Source of the DNA: Azoarcus_F sp048158365
GTDB lineage: Bacteria > Pseudomonadota > Gammaproteobacteria > Burkholderiales > Rhodocyclaceae
NCBI GenBank assembly: GCA_048158365.1
Contig: JBLLNL010000003.1
Reading direction: 5' to 3' (one strand)
Length of the DNA: 64,000 nt
Position 1 is the stretch's first letter. Every line of letters starts with the position of its first letter. The notes under the pieces were generated by a model. That model was given only the letters and a program-made list of their open reading frames with translations. It made no database searches and was not told the origin of the DNA. Shown piece by piece: positions 49,145 to 58,965 of this stretch. The translations under genes were made by a program, and so were the position numbers.

Positions 49145-50563
49145 ATGCGACGCACACGCCAGGCCCGCATTCTCGCCACGCTCGGTCCATCGAGTTCGGA
49201 CACCGCGCGGATCCGTGCGCTGCACGCGGCCGGCGCGGATGTCTTCCGGCTCAACTTCAGCCATGGCAGCCACCAGGATCATGCCGAGCGCTACCGGCAG
49301 ATCCGCGAGATCGAGCACGACACCGGCAGGCCGATCGGCATCCTGATGGACCTCCAGGGTCCGAAGCTGCGGGTCGGCCGCTTTGCCGACGGCCCCGTCC
49401 AGCTCCGGCCGGGCGCTCGTTTCCGGCTCGATCTCGACCCGACCCCGGGCAGTGGCAGCCGTGCACCGCTCCTCCATCCGGAGATCTTCGCCGCGCTGCA
49501 TGCAGGCACCGATCTGCTGCTCGACGACGGCAAGATCCGGCTGCGGGTGGAGCGCTGCGGTCCGGACCATGCCGACACCACCGTGCTGGTCGGCGGCACG
49601 CTGTCCGATCGCAAGGGCGTGAATGTGCCCGGCGTGATCCTGCCGATCTCGCCGCTGACCGACAAGGATTTGCGCGACCTCGAATTCGGCCTCGAACTCG
49701 GCGTCGACTGGGTCGCCCTGTCCTTCGTGCAGCGCCCGGAGGATATCGTGGAGGCGCGCAGGCTGATCGGCGATCGCGCGTGGATCATGGCCAAGCTGGA
49801 GAAGCCGTCCGCGATCGAGCATCTGGACGCGATCGTCGCAGAAGCCGACGGCGTGATGGTTGCGCGCGGGGATCTGGGCGTCGAACTGCCACCGCAGCAG
49901 GTACCGGTGCTGCAGCGTCGCATCGTGCGCGCGTGCCGGCACGCCGGCAAGCCGGTGGTGGTCGCGACCCAGATGCTCGAGTCGATGATCAACGCGCCGA
50001 TTCCGACCCGCGCCGAGGCGTCCGATGTCGCGACCGCCATCTACGACGGCGCGGACGCGGTCATGCTGTCGGCCGAGTCGGCATCCGGCCAGTACCCGCT
50101 GGAGGCGGTGAGCATCATGGACCGGATCATCGGCGAGGTCGAAAGCGACCCGACCTGGCGGCGTGCGCTGGAGGGCACGCATACCGCGCCCGAACCGAAC
50201 ACGCCGGACGCGATCTGCGCGGCGCTGCGCCAGGTGTCCGCCCTGCTCGCGCCGGTCGCGACCGTGGCCTACACCGCATCAGGCTTCTCCACGCTACGGG
50301 CCTCGCGCGAGCGCCCGCCGGCGCCGATCCTGGGCCTCACGCCGCACCTGCGCACCGCACGCCGGCTCGCGCTGGTGTGGGGCGTTCATCCGGTGCCGTT
50401 CGAGGAGGTGCATGACGTGAAGGAGATGATCGAGCATGCCGCACGCGCCGCGGTCGAAGGCGGATTCGCGCGGCCCGGCGACCAGATCGTCGTGATCGCA
50501 GGCATCCCGTTCGGCCACAGCGGCACGACGAATCTGCTGCACATCGCGCGCGTACCGGAATGA
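49145..50563 (+). CDS. pyk: Pyruvate kinase
   Basis: A 472-aa enzyme of lower glycolysis that makes pyruvate and ATP from phosphoenolpyruvate. KILATLGPSS-type start (ARILATLGPSS), FRLNFSHG, DLQGPKLRVG, IMAKLEKPSAIEHLD (catalytic Lys and Glu), VMVARGDLGVEL, and ATQMLESMINAPIPTRAEASD are all present. The C-terminal allosteric domain is complete. No close operon partner. Confidence 0.96.
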   Translation: MRRTRQARILATLGPSSSDTARIRALHAAGADVFRLNFSHGSHQDHAERYRQIREIEHDTGRPIGILMDLQGPKLRVGRFADGPVQLRPGARFRLDLDPTPGSGSRAPLLHPEIFAALHAGTDLLLDDGKIRLRVERCGPDHADTTVLVGGTLSDRKGVNVPGVILPISPLTDKDLRDLEFGLELGVDWVALSFVQRPEDIVEARRLIGDRAWIMAKLEKPSAIEHLDAIVAEADGVMVARGDLGVELPPQQVPVLQRRIVRACRHAGKPVVVATQMLESMINAPIPTRAEASDVATAIYDGADAVMLSAESASGQYPLEAVSIMDRIIGEVESDPTWRRALEGTHTAPEPNTPDAICAALRQVSALLAPVATVAYTASGFSTLRASRERPPAPILGLTPHLRTARRLALVWGVHPVPFEEVHDVKEMIEHAARAAVEGGFARPGDQIVVIAGIPFGHSGTTNLLHIARVPE

Positions 50564-50655
50564 GTACGCACCGGGCCGGCCCGGTCGAACAGCCGGATGA
50601 CGAATCACCGGTTAAACTTGTCGAGCGTGCCCAGACGCGGCACGGGAGTGAATGA

Positions 50656-51513
50656 ATGCAGGATTTCGAAACCCAGATACAGGCCTTTGGCGAACGGATC
50701 GAACGGGAACTGCAGGAGGGACACCTGAACTTCCCGACCGCCCTCGACGTGTCGATGCGCATCCGGCGCCTGGCCGACGACCCGGACTCGTCGCTAGACG
50801 ACATCGCGAAGGTGGTCAAGGCCGAACCGGTACTCAGCGCCAAGGCGGTCAGGCTGGCCAACGCGGTGATGATGAATCCGTACGGCCGCAAGATCACCAG
50901 CGTCGGCGACGCGGTGCAGCGCATCGGTCTCGCGTCGCTGCGCTGCCTCGCGTTCGCGGTGTCGGCCGAACAGCTTGCGCAGGATCACCGCTCGCCGAAC
51001 ATGCGCCTGGTCGCATCCGGCCTGTGGATGCATTCGATCGATGTCGCCTGCTGGGCCCATACGATTGCGCGCGAAACCCGCGCAGCACAGCCCGACACCG
51101 CGATGTTCGCCGGCATGATGATCGACATCGGCCAGTTCTTTCTGCTCGCGCGTGCAAACGAATACCCGGCCATGGAGCGCAACCTGGACCGCTTCGCCGA
51201 GTTCGTGAACACCTGGAACGAACCGGTCGGCCGCGCGATCCTCGAGATCTTCGACCTGCCCGAGGCGGTGCTCGACGCCTATCAGTACGAAAACCCGTAC
51301 GGCGGCTCATGGCCTCCGGCCGGCCTAGCAGACGTGGTCTTCATCGCGTCGCTGGCCGCCGAGGCCCCGAATCCGTTCGACAACCTGCTCGGCATCCGAC
51401 GGCCCGCACTGCGCGACCTTACCGCGCCCGGTTTCGACAAGGACAAGATCGACGCACTGCTGAGCGCCGCCAATGCCGGTCGTGCCGGCCTGCTGGCGGC
51501 GGTCTGCGGCTGA
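50656..51513 (+). CDS. HDOD domain protein
   Basis: A 285-aa protein. The HDOD core spans about 20–215, with LDDIAKVVKAEPVLSAKAVR, LANAVMMNPYGRKITSVGDA and RIGLASLRCLAF. The catalytic HD pair of HD-GYP enzymes is not conserved (the site reads WMHSIDVACWA and IDIGQFFLL), so it is a non-enzymatic signalling domain. Such proteins tie to c-di-GMP or stress pathways. ATG 50656 follows GGGAGTGA. Confidence 0.85.
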   Translation: MQDFETQIQAFGERIERELQEGHLNFPTALDVSMRIRRLADDPDSSLDDIAKVVKAEPVLSAKAVRLANAVMMNPYGRKITSVGDAVQRIGLASLRCLAFAVSAEQLAQDHRSPNMRLVASGLWMHSIDVACWAHTIARETRAAQPDTAMFAGMMIDIGQFFLLARANEYPAMERNLDRFAEFVNTWNEPVGRAILEIFDLPEAVLDAYQYENPYGGSWPPAGLADVVFIASLAAEAPNPFDNLLGIRRPALRDLTAPGFDKDKIDALLSAANAGRAGLLAAVCG

Positions 51514-51581
51514 CCCGTGCGCGGTGCCCGAGCGCATGCCCGCGGCGCAACCGGGTCGCGCGAAACCGTGATCGTGCCGCT

Positions 51582-53423
51582 GTGAGACCGGCAGCGACAC
51601 CGACACCTGCCGCGCACCCGGAGCCTGTCGCAGCGCCGTACTGGCGCACCGAGACGACAGGCTCGACCCGATCGCCATTCGATTGCCGGATCGACAGGAT
51701 TCTTCGGCTGGTGCTGGTGACGGCGCTGCTGGCGCTGCTCGGGGCCTGCAGCCGTGACAATCCCGATGTCGAATCGCTGCTCGGCCCCGGCCCGCCGGTG
51801 GAGCAACGCACGGCCGCGCGGCACATGGTCTCGGCAGCCCATCCGCTGGCGGTGGAGATCGGGCTGGACACGCTGCGGCGCGGGGGCCATGCGGTCGATG
51901 CGGCGGTCGCGGTGCAGATGGCGCTCGGTTTCCTGGAGGCACCGGAGACCGGCATCGGCGGCGGCGGATTCCTGCTGCTGCGCGACGCCTCGACTGGGGA
52001 ACTGCAATTCTTCGATGGCCGCGAGACCGCGCCGGCCGCGGCCACGCCGGACCGGTTCACGCTGTTCGGCAGGCCGCTGCCGCTGTGGGCTACGGTGCCG
52101 TCGGGCCGAGCGGTCGGCGTGCCCGGCCTGGTCGCGATGCTGGGCGAAGCCCATGCGGCCCATGGCCGGTTGCCCTGGTCGGAACTGCTGCAGCCGACGA
52201 TCGCACTGGCGCGCGCAGGCGTCGACATGCCGGCACGCCTGCAGCGCCAGGTCGCCGAGGACCCCTCGCTGTGGCTGTTCGGGGACATGCGTCGTTATTT
52301 CGTCGCGCAGGCCCGCGCCGAGCCGCCACGGCTGCGCAACCCGGCCCTGGCCGATACGCTCGCGGCGCTGGCCGAGCAGGGTCCCGCGCATCTGTATCAC
52401 GGGGACATCGCCGAAGCGATCGTCGCGCGCGCGGCCGGCCGCTGGCCATGGCCGGGCGATCTCGGCCGCGACGACCTCGCCGATTACCGCGCCCAGCTGC
52501 GCGATCCGATATGCAGTCCATATCGTCGGTGGATCGTGTGCGGCGCCCCGCCCCCTTCTTCAGGCGGCATCGCGCTGGCGCAGATTCTGGGCGTACTGGA
52601 GCATTTTCCGATGGCCGACTACGGCCCGGACTCGGCCATCGGCATTCATCTGATCGCCGAGGCGAGCCGGCTCGCCTTCGCCGACCGTGAGCGCCATGTC
52701 GGCGACCCGGACCACATCGACGTGCCGGTGACCGGACTCGCCGATCGCGACTACCTGCGCGCCCGCGCGGCGCTGATAGACCCGAACAAGGCCATGAGCC
52801 GTGCGCTGCCGGGCGAACCCGGCCAGGCTGCGGTGATCCGCGAGGCCGGTCACGCGATGCAGGCCGAGCGCGGCGGCACGTCGCACTTCAGCGTGGTCGA
52901 TGCGCAGGGCAACATGGTTGCGCTCACCAGCTCGATCGAGGCGCCCTTCGGCGCCCGCATGATGACTGACGGCTTTCTGCTGAACAACCAGCTCACCGAC
53001 TTCAGCTTTTCCGCCGAACGGCACCGACACCCGCATCCGAATGCGGTCGGTCCGGGCAAGCGCCCACGCAGTTCGATGTCTCCGGTGATCGTGCTCGAAC
53101 GCGACGGCACGCCCAGACTGGTGCTCGGTTCGCGCGGCGGCAGCCGCATCATCGGCCATGTCGCTCGCACCTTGATCGCGATGCTGGACTGGGACATGGA
53201 TATCCAGCACGCGATCGCGCTGCCCAATTTCGTACACCGTGGGGACCGACTGGAGCTGGAGCGCGGCAGCCCGATCGTGCGGCATCGCCGGGCGCTCGAG
53301 GCGCTCGGACACGAGGTCGCCGAGGTCCGCATGACCAGCGGCCTGCACGGCATCGAGCGTATCGCCGAGGGCTGGCGCGGTGGCGCCGACCCCCGGCAGG
53401 ACGGCGTCGCGCGCGGCGACTAG
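51582..53423 (+). CDS. ggt: Gamma-glutamyltranspeptidase, lipoprotein type
   Basis: A 613-aa Ntn-hydrolase precursor. A hydrophobic segment ends in lipobox LLALLGAC, so it is likely a lipoprotein. ETGIGGGGFLLLRDASTGEL is a family block. Self-cleavage occurs before the Thr in ERGGTSHFSVVD (about residue 435). The small subunit keeps NNQLTDFSF, GKRPRSSMSP and GSRGGSRI. It acts on glutathione and other gamma-glutamyl compounds in the periplasm. The GTG at 51582 is a weak start; a later one nearer the hydrophobic segment is possible. Confidence 0.9.
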   Translation: MRPAATPTPAAHPEPVAAPYWRTETTGSTRSPFDCRIDRILRLVLVTALLALLGACSRDNPDVESLLGPGPPVEQRTAARHMVSAAHPLAVEIGLDTLRRGGHAVDAAVAVQMALGFLEAPETGIGGGGFLLLRDASTGELQFFDGRETAPAAATPDRFTLFGRPLPLWATVPSGRAVGVPGLVAMLGEAHAAHGRLPWSELLQPTIALARAGVDMPARLQRQVAEDPSLWLFGDMRRYFVAQARAEPPRLRNPALADTLAALAEQGPAHLYHGDIAEAIVARAAGRWPWPGDLGRDDLADYRAQLRDPICSPYRRWIVCGAPPPSSGGIALAQILGVLEHFPMADYGPDSAIGIHLIAEASRLAFADRERHVGDPDHIDVPVTGLADRDYLRARAALIDPNKAMSRALPGEPGQAAVIREAGHAMQAERGGTSHFSVVDAQGNMVALTSSIEAPFGARMMTDGFLLNNQLTDFSFSAERHRHPHPNAVGPGKRPRSSMSPVIVLERDGTPRLVLGSRGGSRIIGHVARTLIAMLDWDMDIQHAIALPNFVHRGDRLELERGSPIVRHRRALEALGHEVAEVRMTSGLHGIERIAEGWRGGADPRQDGVARGD

Positions 53424-53425
53424 TA

Positions 53426-53450
53426 GGGGTCAGGCCTAGCTTCGTAGCAT
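53426..53450. repeat. REP sequence (inverted copy) at the left end of the RAYT region
   Basis: Reverse complement of ATGCTACGAAGCTAG-type REP, one mismatch in 25 to the two copies at 54998–55022 and 55044–55068. Confidence 0.75.
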
Positions 53451-53500
53451 CATCCGCTGCCTTTCGCAGGCAAGGCCCGGCGTCCGGTCCGAGCGACCGC
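53443..53500 (-). pseudogene. Fragment of an older RAYT 3' end
   Basis: The minus strand reads VARTGRRALPAKGSG and a stop, matching VGRAVRRALRAKGRS at the end of the intact transposase (54030 end). A REP sequence follows the stop in both. It is a remnant of a second RAYT copy. Confidence 0.6.
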
Positions 53501-53549
53501 GACGGAGAGAGTGGGGCACAGCGGATCACCGATGCGTGATGAACCCATG

Positions 53550-53694
53550 CAAGGTGACGCTGGAGTTGTTCCAGCGCTTCTCGGCTCGCTTCGACCCGGC
53601 GTTGGACCAATTGAGTGGCAACGTGATCTCGGTAATAGCGCACCTCACTGTGACGGTCGAACCGTGCCTGTGGCGGAAGGGTCAGAGGCTTCAA
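53550..53694 (-). pseudogene. Truncated ParE-like toxin
   Basis: Starts at TTG 53694 overlapping the antitoxin stop (TTGA). About 48 codons follow the ParE pattern (LTLPPQARFDRHSEVRYYRD, then a helix to LEQLQRHLA). Sequence after about 53550 is unrelated and includes RAYT/REP material, so the toxin lost its C-terminal half, including the usual catalytic-like end. Confidence 0.7.
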
Positions 53695-53942
53695 TCGGTC
53701 TCTCCATGCGCGATCGCAACGAGTTCGTATTCATCCGACTCGTCCCAGGGCACTGCGGCGCCAGAGGCCAGACCATCCGCAATCAACCCGCGGAGACGCT
53801 CCCTCACCTGCTCCGCCTGATCCTTGCGAATCAGCTCCCTCAGGTACTCGCTGGTGTTACCGTACTGACCGGAGGCCACCCGCGCATCGACATAAGCGCG
53901 CATGCTTTCGGGGAGAGCGAAGTTCAAGGTATTGCGCCTCAC
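53691..53942 (-). CDS. ParD-like antitoxin
   Basis: An 83-aa ribbon-helix-helix protein. LNFALPESMRAYVDARVASG, QYGNTSEYLRELIRKDQ is the ParD/CopG pattern. The GTG at 53942 has AGGAGG six nt upstream; the extension to 53978 has no ribosome site. It remains intact beside the broken toxin. Confidence 0.82.
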   Translation of the reverse strand: MRRNTLNFALPESMRAYVDARVASGQYGNTSEYLRELIRKDQAEQVRERLRGLIADGLASGAAVPWDESDEYELVAIAHGETD

Positions 53943-54005
53943 GGTGACCCTCCTGGGTGACCCATCGCGTATTGACAACGGTTGACAACCTCAATATCGC
54001 ATAGA

Positions 54006-54030
54006 GGCGGCAGGCCCAGCTGCGTCGCAT
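54006..54030. repeat. REP-like sequence at the RAYT stop codon
   Basis: GGCGGCAGGCCCAGCTGCG and following bases are a diverged copy of the REP family, placed directly at the 3' end of the transposase gene. Confidence 0.6.
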
Positions 54031-54890
54031 CAGCTGCGCCCCTTCGCACGCAGCGCCCGGCGCACGGCCCGACCGACGGTTGTGAAATGGACGCCAAAGT
54101 ATCGCGCAATCTCGGCGTAGCTGTATTCGCCCGTAGCGTGGGCCGCGACCATTGCGGCGTCCCGGTCGGCGTGCGCTTGCGCGATCCGTTCCAGCGTCGG
54201 CGGCGGAGCACGGCGCTGCACCTTCGGGATATCGAAGTCTTCTTTCATCTCCCCCATCCGCGCTAGCGTTAGCTTGATGAAGGACTCATCGCCGAGAAAG
54301 ATGGATCGCGCAACCTGCTGGCTCAGCCCGCCCGCTCCCACGTCCATGGCGTCGTCCACAAAACGGATGAACGCCGCCCTCGCCTCGCACCGTGACGGGC
54401 CGTAGACGGAGAGCAGCGTATCGGTCGTCAGCCACGGCGGCGGATCGGTCATCCCTACTGTCGCCCGGTAACTGCTCCAGGGGTAATCGGCCGCCGAAGC
54501 CACGATGCGCGCGCGCACCGGATTCAACACGATGTATCGCGCGAGTTCGAGAAGGTAGTTGTCGCCGTCGACCAGAATCGCCTTGTACCGACCCTGAAAG
54601 ACATGTCCGCTTCGCCGATGGCGACGGTTGGTTACCTGGGTGAACACACCATTGAGGTGCCGCATGCCCTTGGAAAGATTCCCGTCAGGCGTCGCGACCA
54701 TGAGATGGTAATGGTTGTCCATCAGGCAGTAAGCGTGACACTGCCAGTTGAAACGCGAAACCACGTCACCAAGCGTGTCGAGAAAGATAGTCCGATCCCC
54801 ATCGTCCCAAAAGATGTCTTCACGCCTGTCGCCTCTCGACATCACATGATACAGCGCCCCGGGAAACTCGATTCGCAACGGCCTGGCCAT
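54030..54890 (-). CDS. REP-associated tyrosine transposase (RAYT)
   Basis: A 286-aa HUH-type nuclease. It opens MARPLRIEFPGALYHVMSRG, typical for the family. The HUH motif is DNHYHLM (His60, His62) and the catalytic tyrosine is Tyr119 in LARYIVLNPVRA. A C-terminal helix-turn-helix (YSYAEIARYFGVHFTTVGRA) adds DNA recognition. RAYTs process single-stranded REP sequences and are usually single-copy and host-fixed. REP copies lie on both sides. Start at 54890 rather than 54953. Confidence 0.92.
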   Translation of the reverse strand: MARPLRIEFPGALYHVMSRGDRREDIFWDDGDRTIFLDTLGDVVSRFNWQCHAYCLMDNHYHLMVATPDGNLSKGMRHLNGVFTQVTNRRHRRSGHVFQGRYKAILVDGDNYLLELARYIVLNPVRARIVASAADYPWSSYRATVGMTDPPPWLTTDTLLSVYGPSRCEARAAFIRFVDDAMDVGAGGLSQQVARSIFLGDESFIKLTLARMGEMKEDFDIPKVQRRAPPPTLERIAQAHADRDAAMVAAHATGEYSYAEIARYFGVHFTTVGRAVRRALRAKGRS

Positions 54891-54985
54891 GCATATAGCA
54901 TACCGCCAAGGCAAGTATATGTCATGATTGATCGCGCACCGGAAAATGGCCACAAACGAGACGGCGGTGCAGTTCGTAAAGACCC

Positions 54986-55076
54986 TCCGGGCGGGAAATG
55001 CTACGAAGCTAGACCTGACCCCAAAGCCCCTTCCGGGCGGGAAATGCTACGAAGCTAGACCTGACCCCAAAGCCCC
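54986..55076 (+). repeat. Two tandem 45-bp repeats carrying REP sequences
   Basis: 54986–55030 and 55032–55076 are identical, with a 46-bp period, each containing ATGCTACGAAGCTAGACCTG and following CCCC. They face the inverted REP at 53426–53450 across the transposase. Confidence 0.88.
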
Positions 55077-55093
55077 CCAAAGCCCGTAAACGC

Positions 55094-55118
55094 AAAAACG
55101 GGCGCCGAAGCGCCCGTT
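55094..55118 (-). terminator. Porin gene terminator
   Basis: On the minus strand ACGGGCG-CTTCGG-CGCCCGT followed by TTTTT, 25 bp after the porin stop. Confidence 0.88.
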
Positions 55119-55143
55119 GGTCGTTCAAATCGTCAGCAGACGA

Positions 55144-56244
55144 TCAGAACCGGTGGTTGACACCCAGACCGAACAGGTTCTGGCTTTTACCCGTTTTCTC
55201 ACCAAAACCAGCGCTGGTGTCGTCGTCGTTGCTGACGTAGTTGTAGGCAGCGTACAGCGTGGTGCGCGCGGACAGGCCGTGGGTGTAGGCCAGGGCGAAG
55301 CTCTTCGCCTTGCCCTCGCGGTAGTCAGGATCGGTCACGAGCTTGCCGTTGCCGTCCTGATCGCTCTCGCCGTAGCCGACATGCACCTTGCCGGCTGCGC
55401 CGACCGGGACGATCGCACCGACGTACCACAGATCGGCGTCGTTGCCCTTTACGTTACCCAGATCGCTACCGTCCTGATAGCTGGCGACGAACTTCGCGAA
55501 ACCGAAGTCATAGCTACCACCGACAAACCATTCGTCGCTGGTCTTGGTGGAGGGCGTAACACCGGCGTTACCCTGGATGCTGTGGTAGGTGACGCCGACC
55601 GCGAGCGGGCCGTTCTTGTAGGTGAGGCCCAGGCCGTAGGCGTCGTCATCGCTCGGATCGAGTAGTTTGTTCGGGGGTGTCGCATCGTCGAACGTCGTCT
55701 GCTCGACACCACGTGCCGACCAGATACCACGGACGGTCAGGCCCGAGAACGAACCCGTATAGGTCACGGCGCTGTCCCAGCGAGCCGGCGAGGCGGCGAG
55801 GATCGACAGGCCAGCGGCACCGGCCAGTGTGGGATGCGGATCGAAGAGGTTCGCGCTGTTGACGGCGTTGAAGTCAACACCGGCCCAGTAACCCGGGGCG
55901 TACTGACGACCCAGCGCAACGGTACCCCAATCACCGGACAGGCCGACCAGCTGCTGACGAGCCCTGAGGCCGCCCGTCCCGATACCCTGGTTCTCATCGA
56001 TGTTCAGACCGTACTCGAGCACGAACACCGCCTTGAGGCCGTTGCCGAGGTCTTCGGTGCCACGGAAGCCGATACGGCTACCGGCCAGAATGCCACTGAC
56101 GACACCGGTGAAGTCTTCGCTACCCTGCGAACCCGCGGCGACTGCGGCATCGACGACACCGTAGACGGTGACGTTGGACTGGGCCATCGCGACTGGTGCG
56201 GCGACCATGCCGGCGATCGCCAGAGCAATCAGTTTCTTTTGCAT
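55144..56244 (-). CDS. General porin (GBP/Porin_4 type)
   Basis: A 366-aa outer-membrane protein with a signal peptide ending VAMAQ. SNVTVYGVVDAAVAAGSQGS at the mature start, GSRIGFRGTEDLGNGLKAVF and LSGDWGTVALGRQYAPGYW are family blocks. The C-terminus GVNHRF ends in the Phe needed for outer-membrane insertion. A trimeric 16-strand channel for small solutes. GAGGAG precedes ATG 56244. Typical of Burkholderiales. Confidence 0.93.
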   Translation of the reverse strand: MQKKLIALAIAGMVAAPVAMAQSNVTVYGVVDAAVAAGSQGSEDFTGVVSGILAGSRIGFRGTEDLGNGLKAVFVLEYGLNIDENQGIGTGGLRARQQLVGLSGDWGTVALGRQYAPGYWAGVDFNAVNSANLFDPHPTLAGAAGLSILAASPARWDSAVTYTGSFSGLTVRGIWSARGVEQTTFDDATPPNKLLDPSDDDAYGLGLTYKNGPLAVGVTYHSIQGNAGVTPSTKTSDEWFVGGSYDFGFAKFVASYQDGSDLGNVKGNDADLWYVGAIVPVGAAGKVHVGYGESDQDGNGKLVTDPDYREGKAKSFALAYTHGLSARTTLYAAYNYVSNDDDTSAGFGEKTGKSQNLFGLGVNHRF

Positions 56245-56481
56245 GTGTTTCTCCTCTAGTTGAAGTTGAAACCGACTGGCGCCGGTCCGACTTACCTCTC
56301 GATTGAGAAGTTGAAGCCATTGTCCGAATGCGCGCCAGCCCATGCAAGTGCGGCAGAGGAAAAACGGCACAATTGACCGGCTCCTGTTGCGTGCATGCAA
56401 CACGGTCGCCGTGAAAGCCGGGAGCGCTTGGCACCCGAGCGTGCACCGGCTTGACCGGCCTCGGGGGAACCTGCTGCGGAT

Positions 56482-56508
56482 TTAGCACTCTCATGCGCAG
56501 AGTGCTAA
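56482..56508. promoter_or_regulatory. CIRCE element (HrcA operator) before rpoH
   Basis: TTAGCACTC-N9-GAGTGCTAA, a perfect CIRCE palindrome, ends 27 bp before the rpoH start codon and overlaps the likely promoter. HrcA, the groE/dnaK repressor, should therefore also repress rpoH. hrcA is not in this window. Confidence 0.95.
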
Positions 56509-56535
56509 AATAGCGCGCAAGGAGGGATCAAGCAT

Positions 56536-57384
<849 letters not shown>

Positions 57385-57411
57385 TCGCCGCAGCCGCGCG
57401 TGTAACACCCG

Positions 57412-57440
57412 AGGCCATCTCCGGATGGCCTTTGCTTTTT
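57412..57440 (+). terminator. rpoH terminator
   Basis: AGGCCATC-TCCG-GATGGCCT then TTGCTTTTT. It separates rpoH from the convergent oxidase operon. Confidence 0.85.
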
Positions 57441-57441
57441 G

Positions 57442-58032
57442 CTACTTGCCCGCGAGCAACTGCTTCACGTCCGCCGCGATGGTGTCGGCCGACTCCCCAT
57501 GCCTCACGTACAGGCGCAACCGCCCCTGCGGGTCGAAGACGTAGGTGCCGGCGGAGTGGTCTATCGTGTAGTTCATGCCGCTGGTATCACCGCTCTTGCG
57601 GTAGAAGATGCGGAATTCCTTCGCGACCTCGGCGATCTGCTCGGGCGTACCGACCAGGCCCAGAAAGCGCGAATCGAAGGCCGGCACGTAACTGGCGAGC
57701 AGTTCCAGCGTGTCGCGTTCCGGGTCGACGGTGACGAACAGCACCTGCAGGCGGTCGGCGTCCGGTCCGAGCGCGGCCATGACCTCGCTCATAGTCATCA
57801 TGCTGGTCGGGCACACGTCCGGACACTGCGTGAAGCCGAAGAACAGCGTGACCACCTTGCCCTTGAAGTCGGCCAGGGTGCGCGGCTCGCCGTGATGATC
57901 GGTGAGCGCGAGCGAGCGACCGTAATCGGCGCCGGTGATGTCGGTGCTCCGGAAGGTCGGGGCGGCGGGGTCGGAACAGGCTGCGACCGCGAGCAGGATT
58001 ACGAACGCGGCCGCGAGAGAGGGAAATCGCAT
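57442..58032 (-). CDS. sco: SCO1/SenC copper chaperone for cytochrome oxidase
   Basis: A 196-aa lipoprotein (lipobox AVAACS) with a thioredoxin-like fold. The copper site is CPDVCP in FFGFTQCPDVCPTSMM plus the later His in YTIDHSAGTYVFD. It helps load CuA of subunit II. Last gene of the minus-strand oxidase operon, 18 bp after ctaB. Confidence 0.93.
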   Translation of the reverse strand: MRFPSLAAAFVILLAVAACSDPAAPTFRSTDITGADYGRSLALTDHHGEPRTLADFKGKVVTLFFGFTQCPDVCPTSMMTMSEVMAALGPDADRLQVLFVTVDPERDTLELLASYVPAFDSRFLGLVGTPEQIAEVAKEFRIFYRKSGDTSGMNYTIDHSAGTYVFDPQGRLRLYVRHGESADTIAADVKQLLAGK

Positions 58033-58050
58033 TAAACCATCTTGTGAGAG

Positions 58051-58965
58051 TCAGAACCTGAGGTAATGATCGGTCAAGAGGGCGGCGAAGAGCAAGAACA
58101 AATACAGGATAGAGAAGCGGAAGGTCTTGCGTGCCAGCGCATCGCTGTAATCGACATACAGACGCCACGCATGGTGCAGGAAGGTCGCACCGAGCGCGAC
58201 CGCCGCCGCCAGATAGAGCCAGCCGCTCATGCGGGTCGCGAACGGCAGCAGCGTGACCGCGAACAGGATGCAGGTGTAGAGCAGCACCGACAGCCGGGTG
58301 TACTCGGACCCATGCGTGACCGGCAGCATCGGCAGGCCGGCGCGCGCATAGTCCTCGGTGCGATACAGCGCCAGCGCCCAGAAGTGCGGCGGCGTCCAGG
58401 CGAAGATGATCAGGAACAGCAGCAGCGCATCCGCGCTGACCTCGCCGGTGACCGCCGCCCAGCCGAGCACCGGCGGCATCGCACCGGACGCACCGCCGAT
58501 CACGATGTTCTGCGGCGTGCGCGGCTTCAGCAGCACGGTGTAGACGATCGCATAGCCGACGAAGGTGGCCAGCGTCAGCCACATCGTCAGCGGGTTGACC
58601 AGTTGATGCAGGATCACGAGGCCGGTGCCGCCGAGCGCGGCCGCGAAGCCCAGTGTCTCGACCGGCTTGAGCTCGCCGCGCGGCAGCGGCCGGCCGCGGG
58701 TGCGGGCCATGTGAGCATCGATGCTGCTTTCGATCAGGCAGTTCATCGCGGCCGCCGCGCCGGCCACGAACGCGATGCCGACCGTGGCCGCCAGCACCAC
58801 CGCCGGGTCGGGCAAGCCCCCCGACACGGCCAGGAACATACCGATGATCGCGCAGAACACGATCAGCGTATTGACCCTGGGCTTGGTCAGCACATAGAAC
58901 GCGCGCAGCCGCCGGCCGGCGGCTGCGCGATCAAGCGTAAGAGTTCTTGTGTTCTGCGCGCTCAT
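58051..58965 (-). CDS. ctaB: Protoheme IX farnesyltransferase (heme O synthase)
   Basis: A 304-aa UbiA-type membrane enzyme with about nine helices. LTKPRVNTLIVFCAIIGMFL near the start, the first aspartate-rich-type motif NCLIESSIDAHMARTRGRPL, and the second region VLLKPRTPQNIVIGGASGAM are present. It adds farnesyl to protoheme, giving heme O for CtaA. Start overlaps the ctaA end by 35 nt. Confidence 0.94.
   Translation of the reverse strand: MSAQNTRTLTLDRAAAGRRLRAFYVLTKPRVNTLIVFCAIIGMFLAVSGGLPDPAVVLAATVGIAFVAGAAAAMNCLIESSIDAHMARTRGRPLPRGELKPVETLGFAAALGGTGLVILHQLVNPLTMWLTLATFVGYAIVYTVLLKPRTPQNIVIGGASGAMPPVLGWAAVTGEVSADALLLFLIIFAWTPPHFWALALYRTEDYARAGLPMLPVTHGSEYTRLSVLLYTCILFAVTLLPFATRMSGWLYLAAAVALGATFLHHAWRLYVDYSDALARKTFRFSILYLFLLFAALLTDHYLRF

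Noticed and set aside
50652..51581. Upstream extension of the gamma-glutamyltranspeptidase frame to 923 aa
   Set aside because: The extension overlaps the HDOD gene in another frame and reads as Arg/Pro-rich shadow sequence; the enzyme's lipoprotein signal begins only after about 51690.
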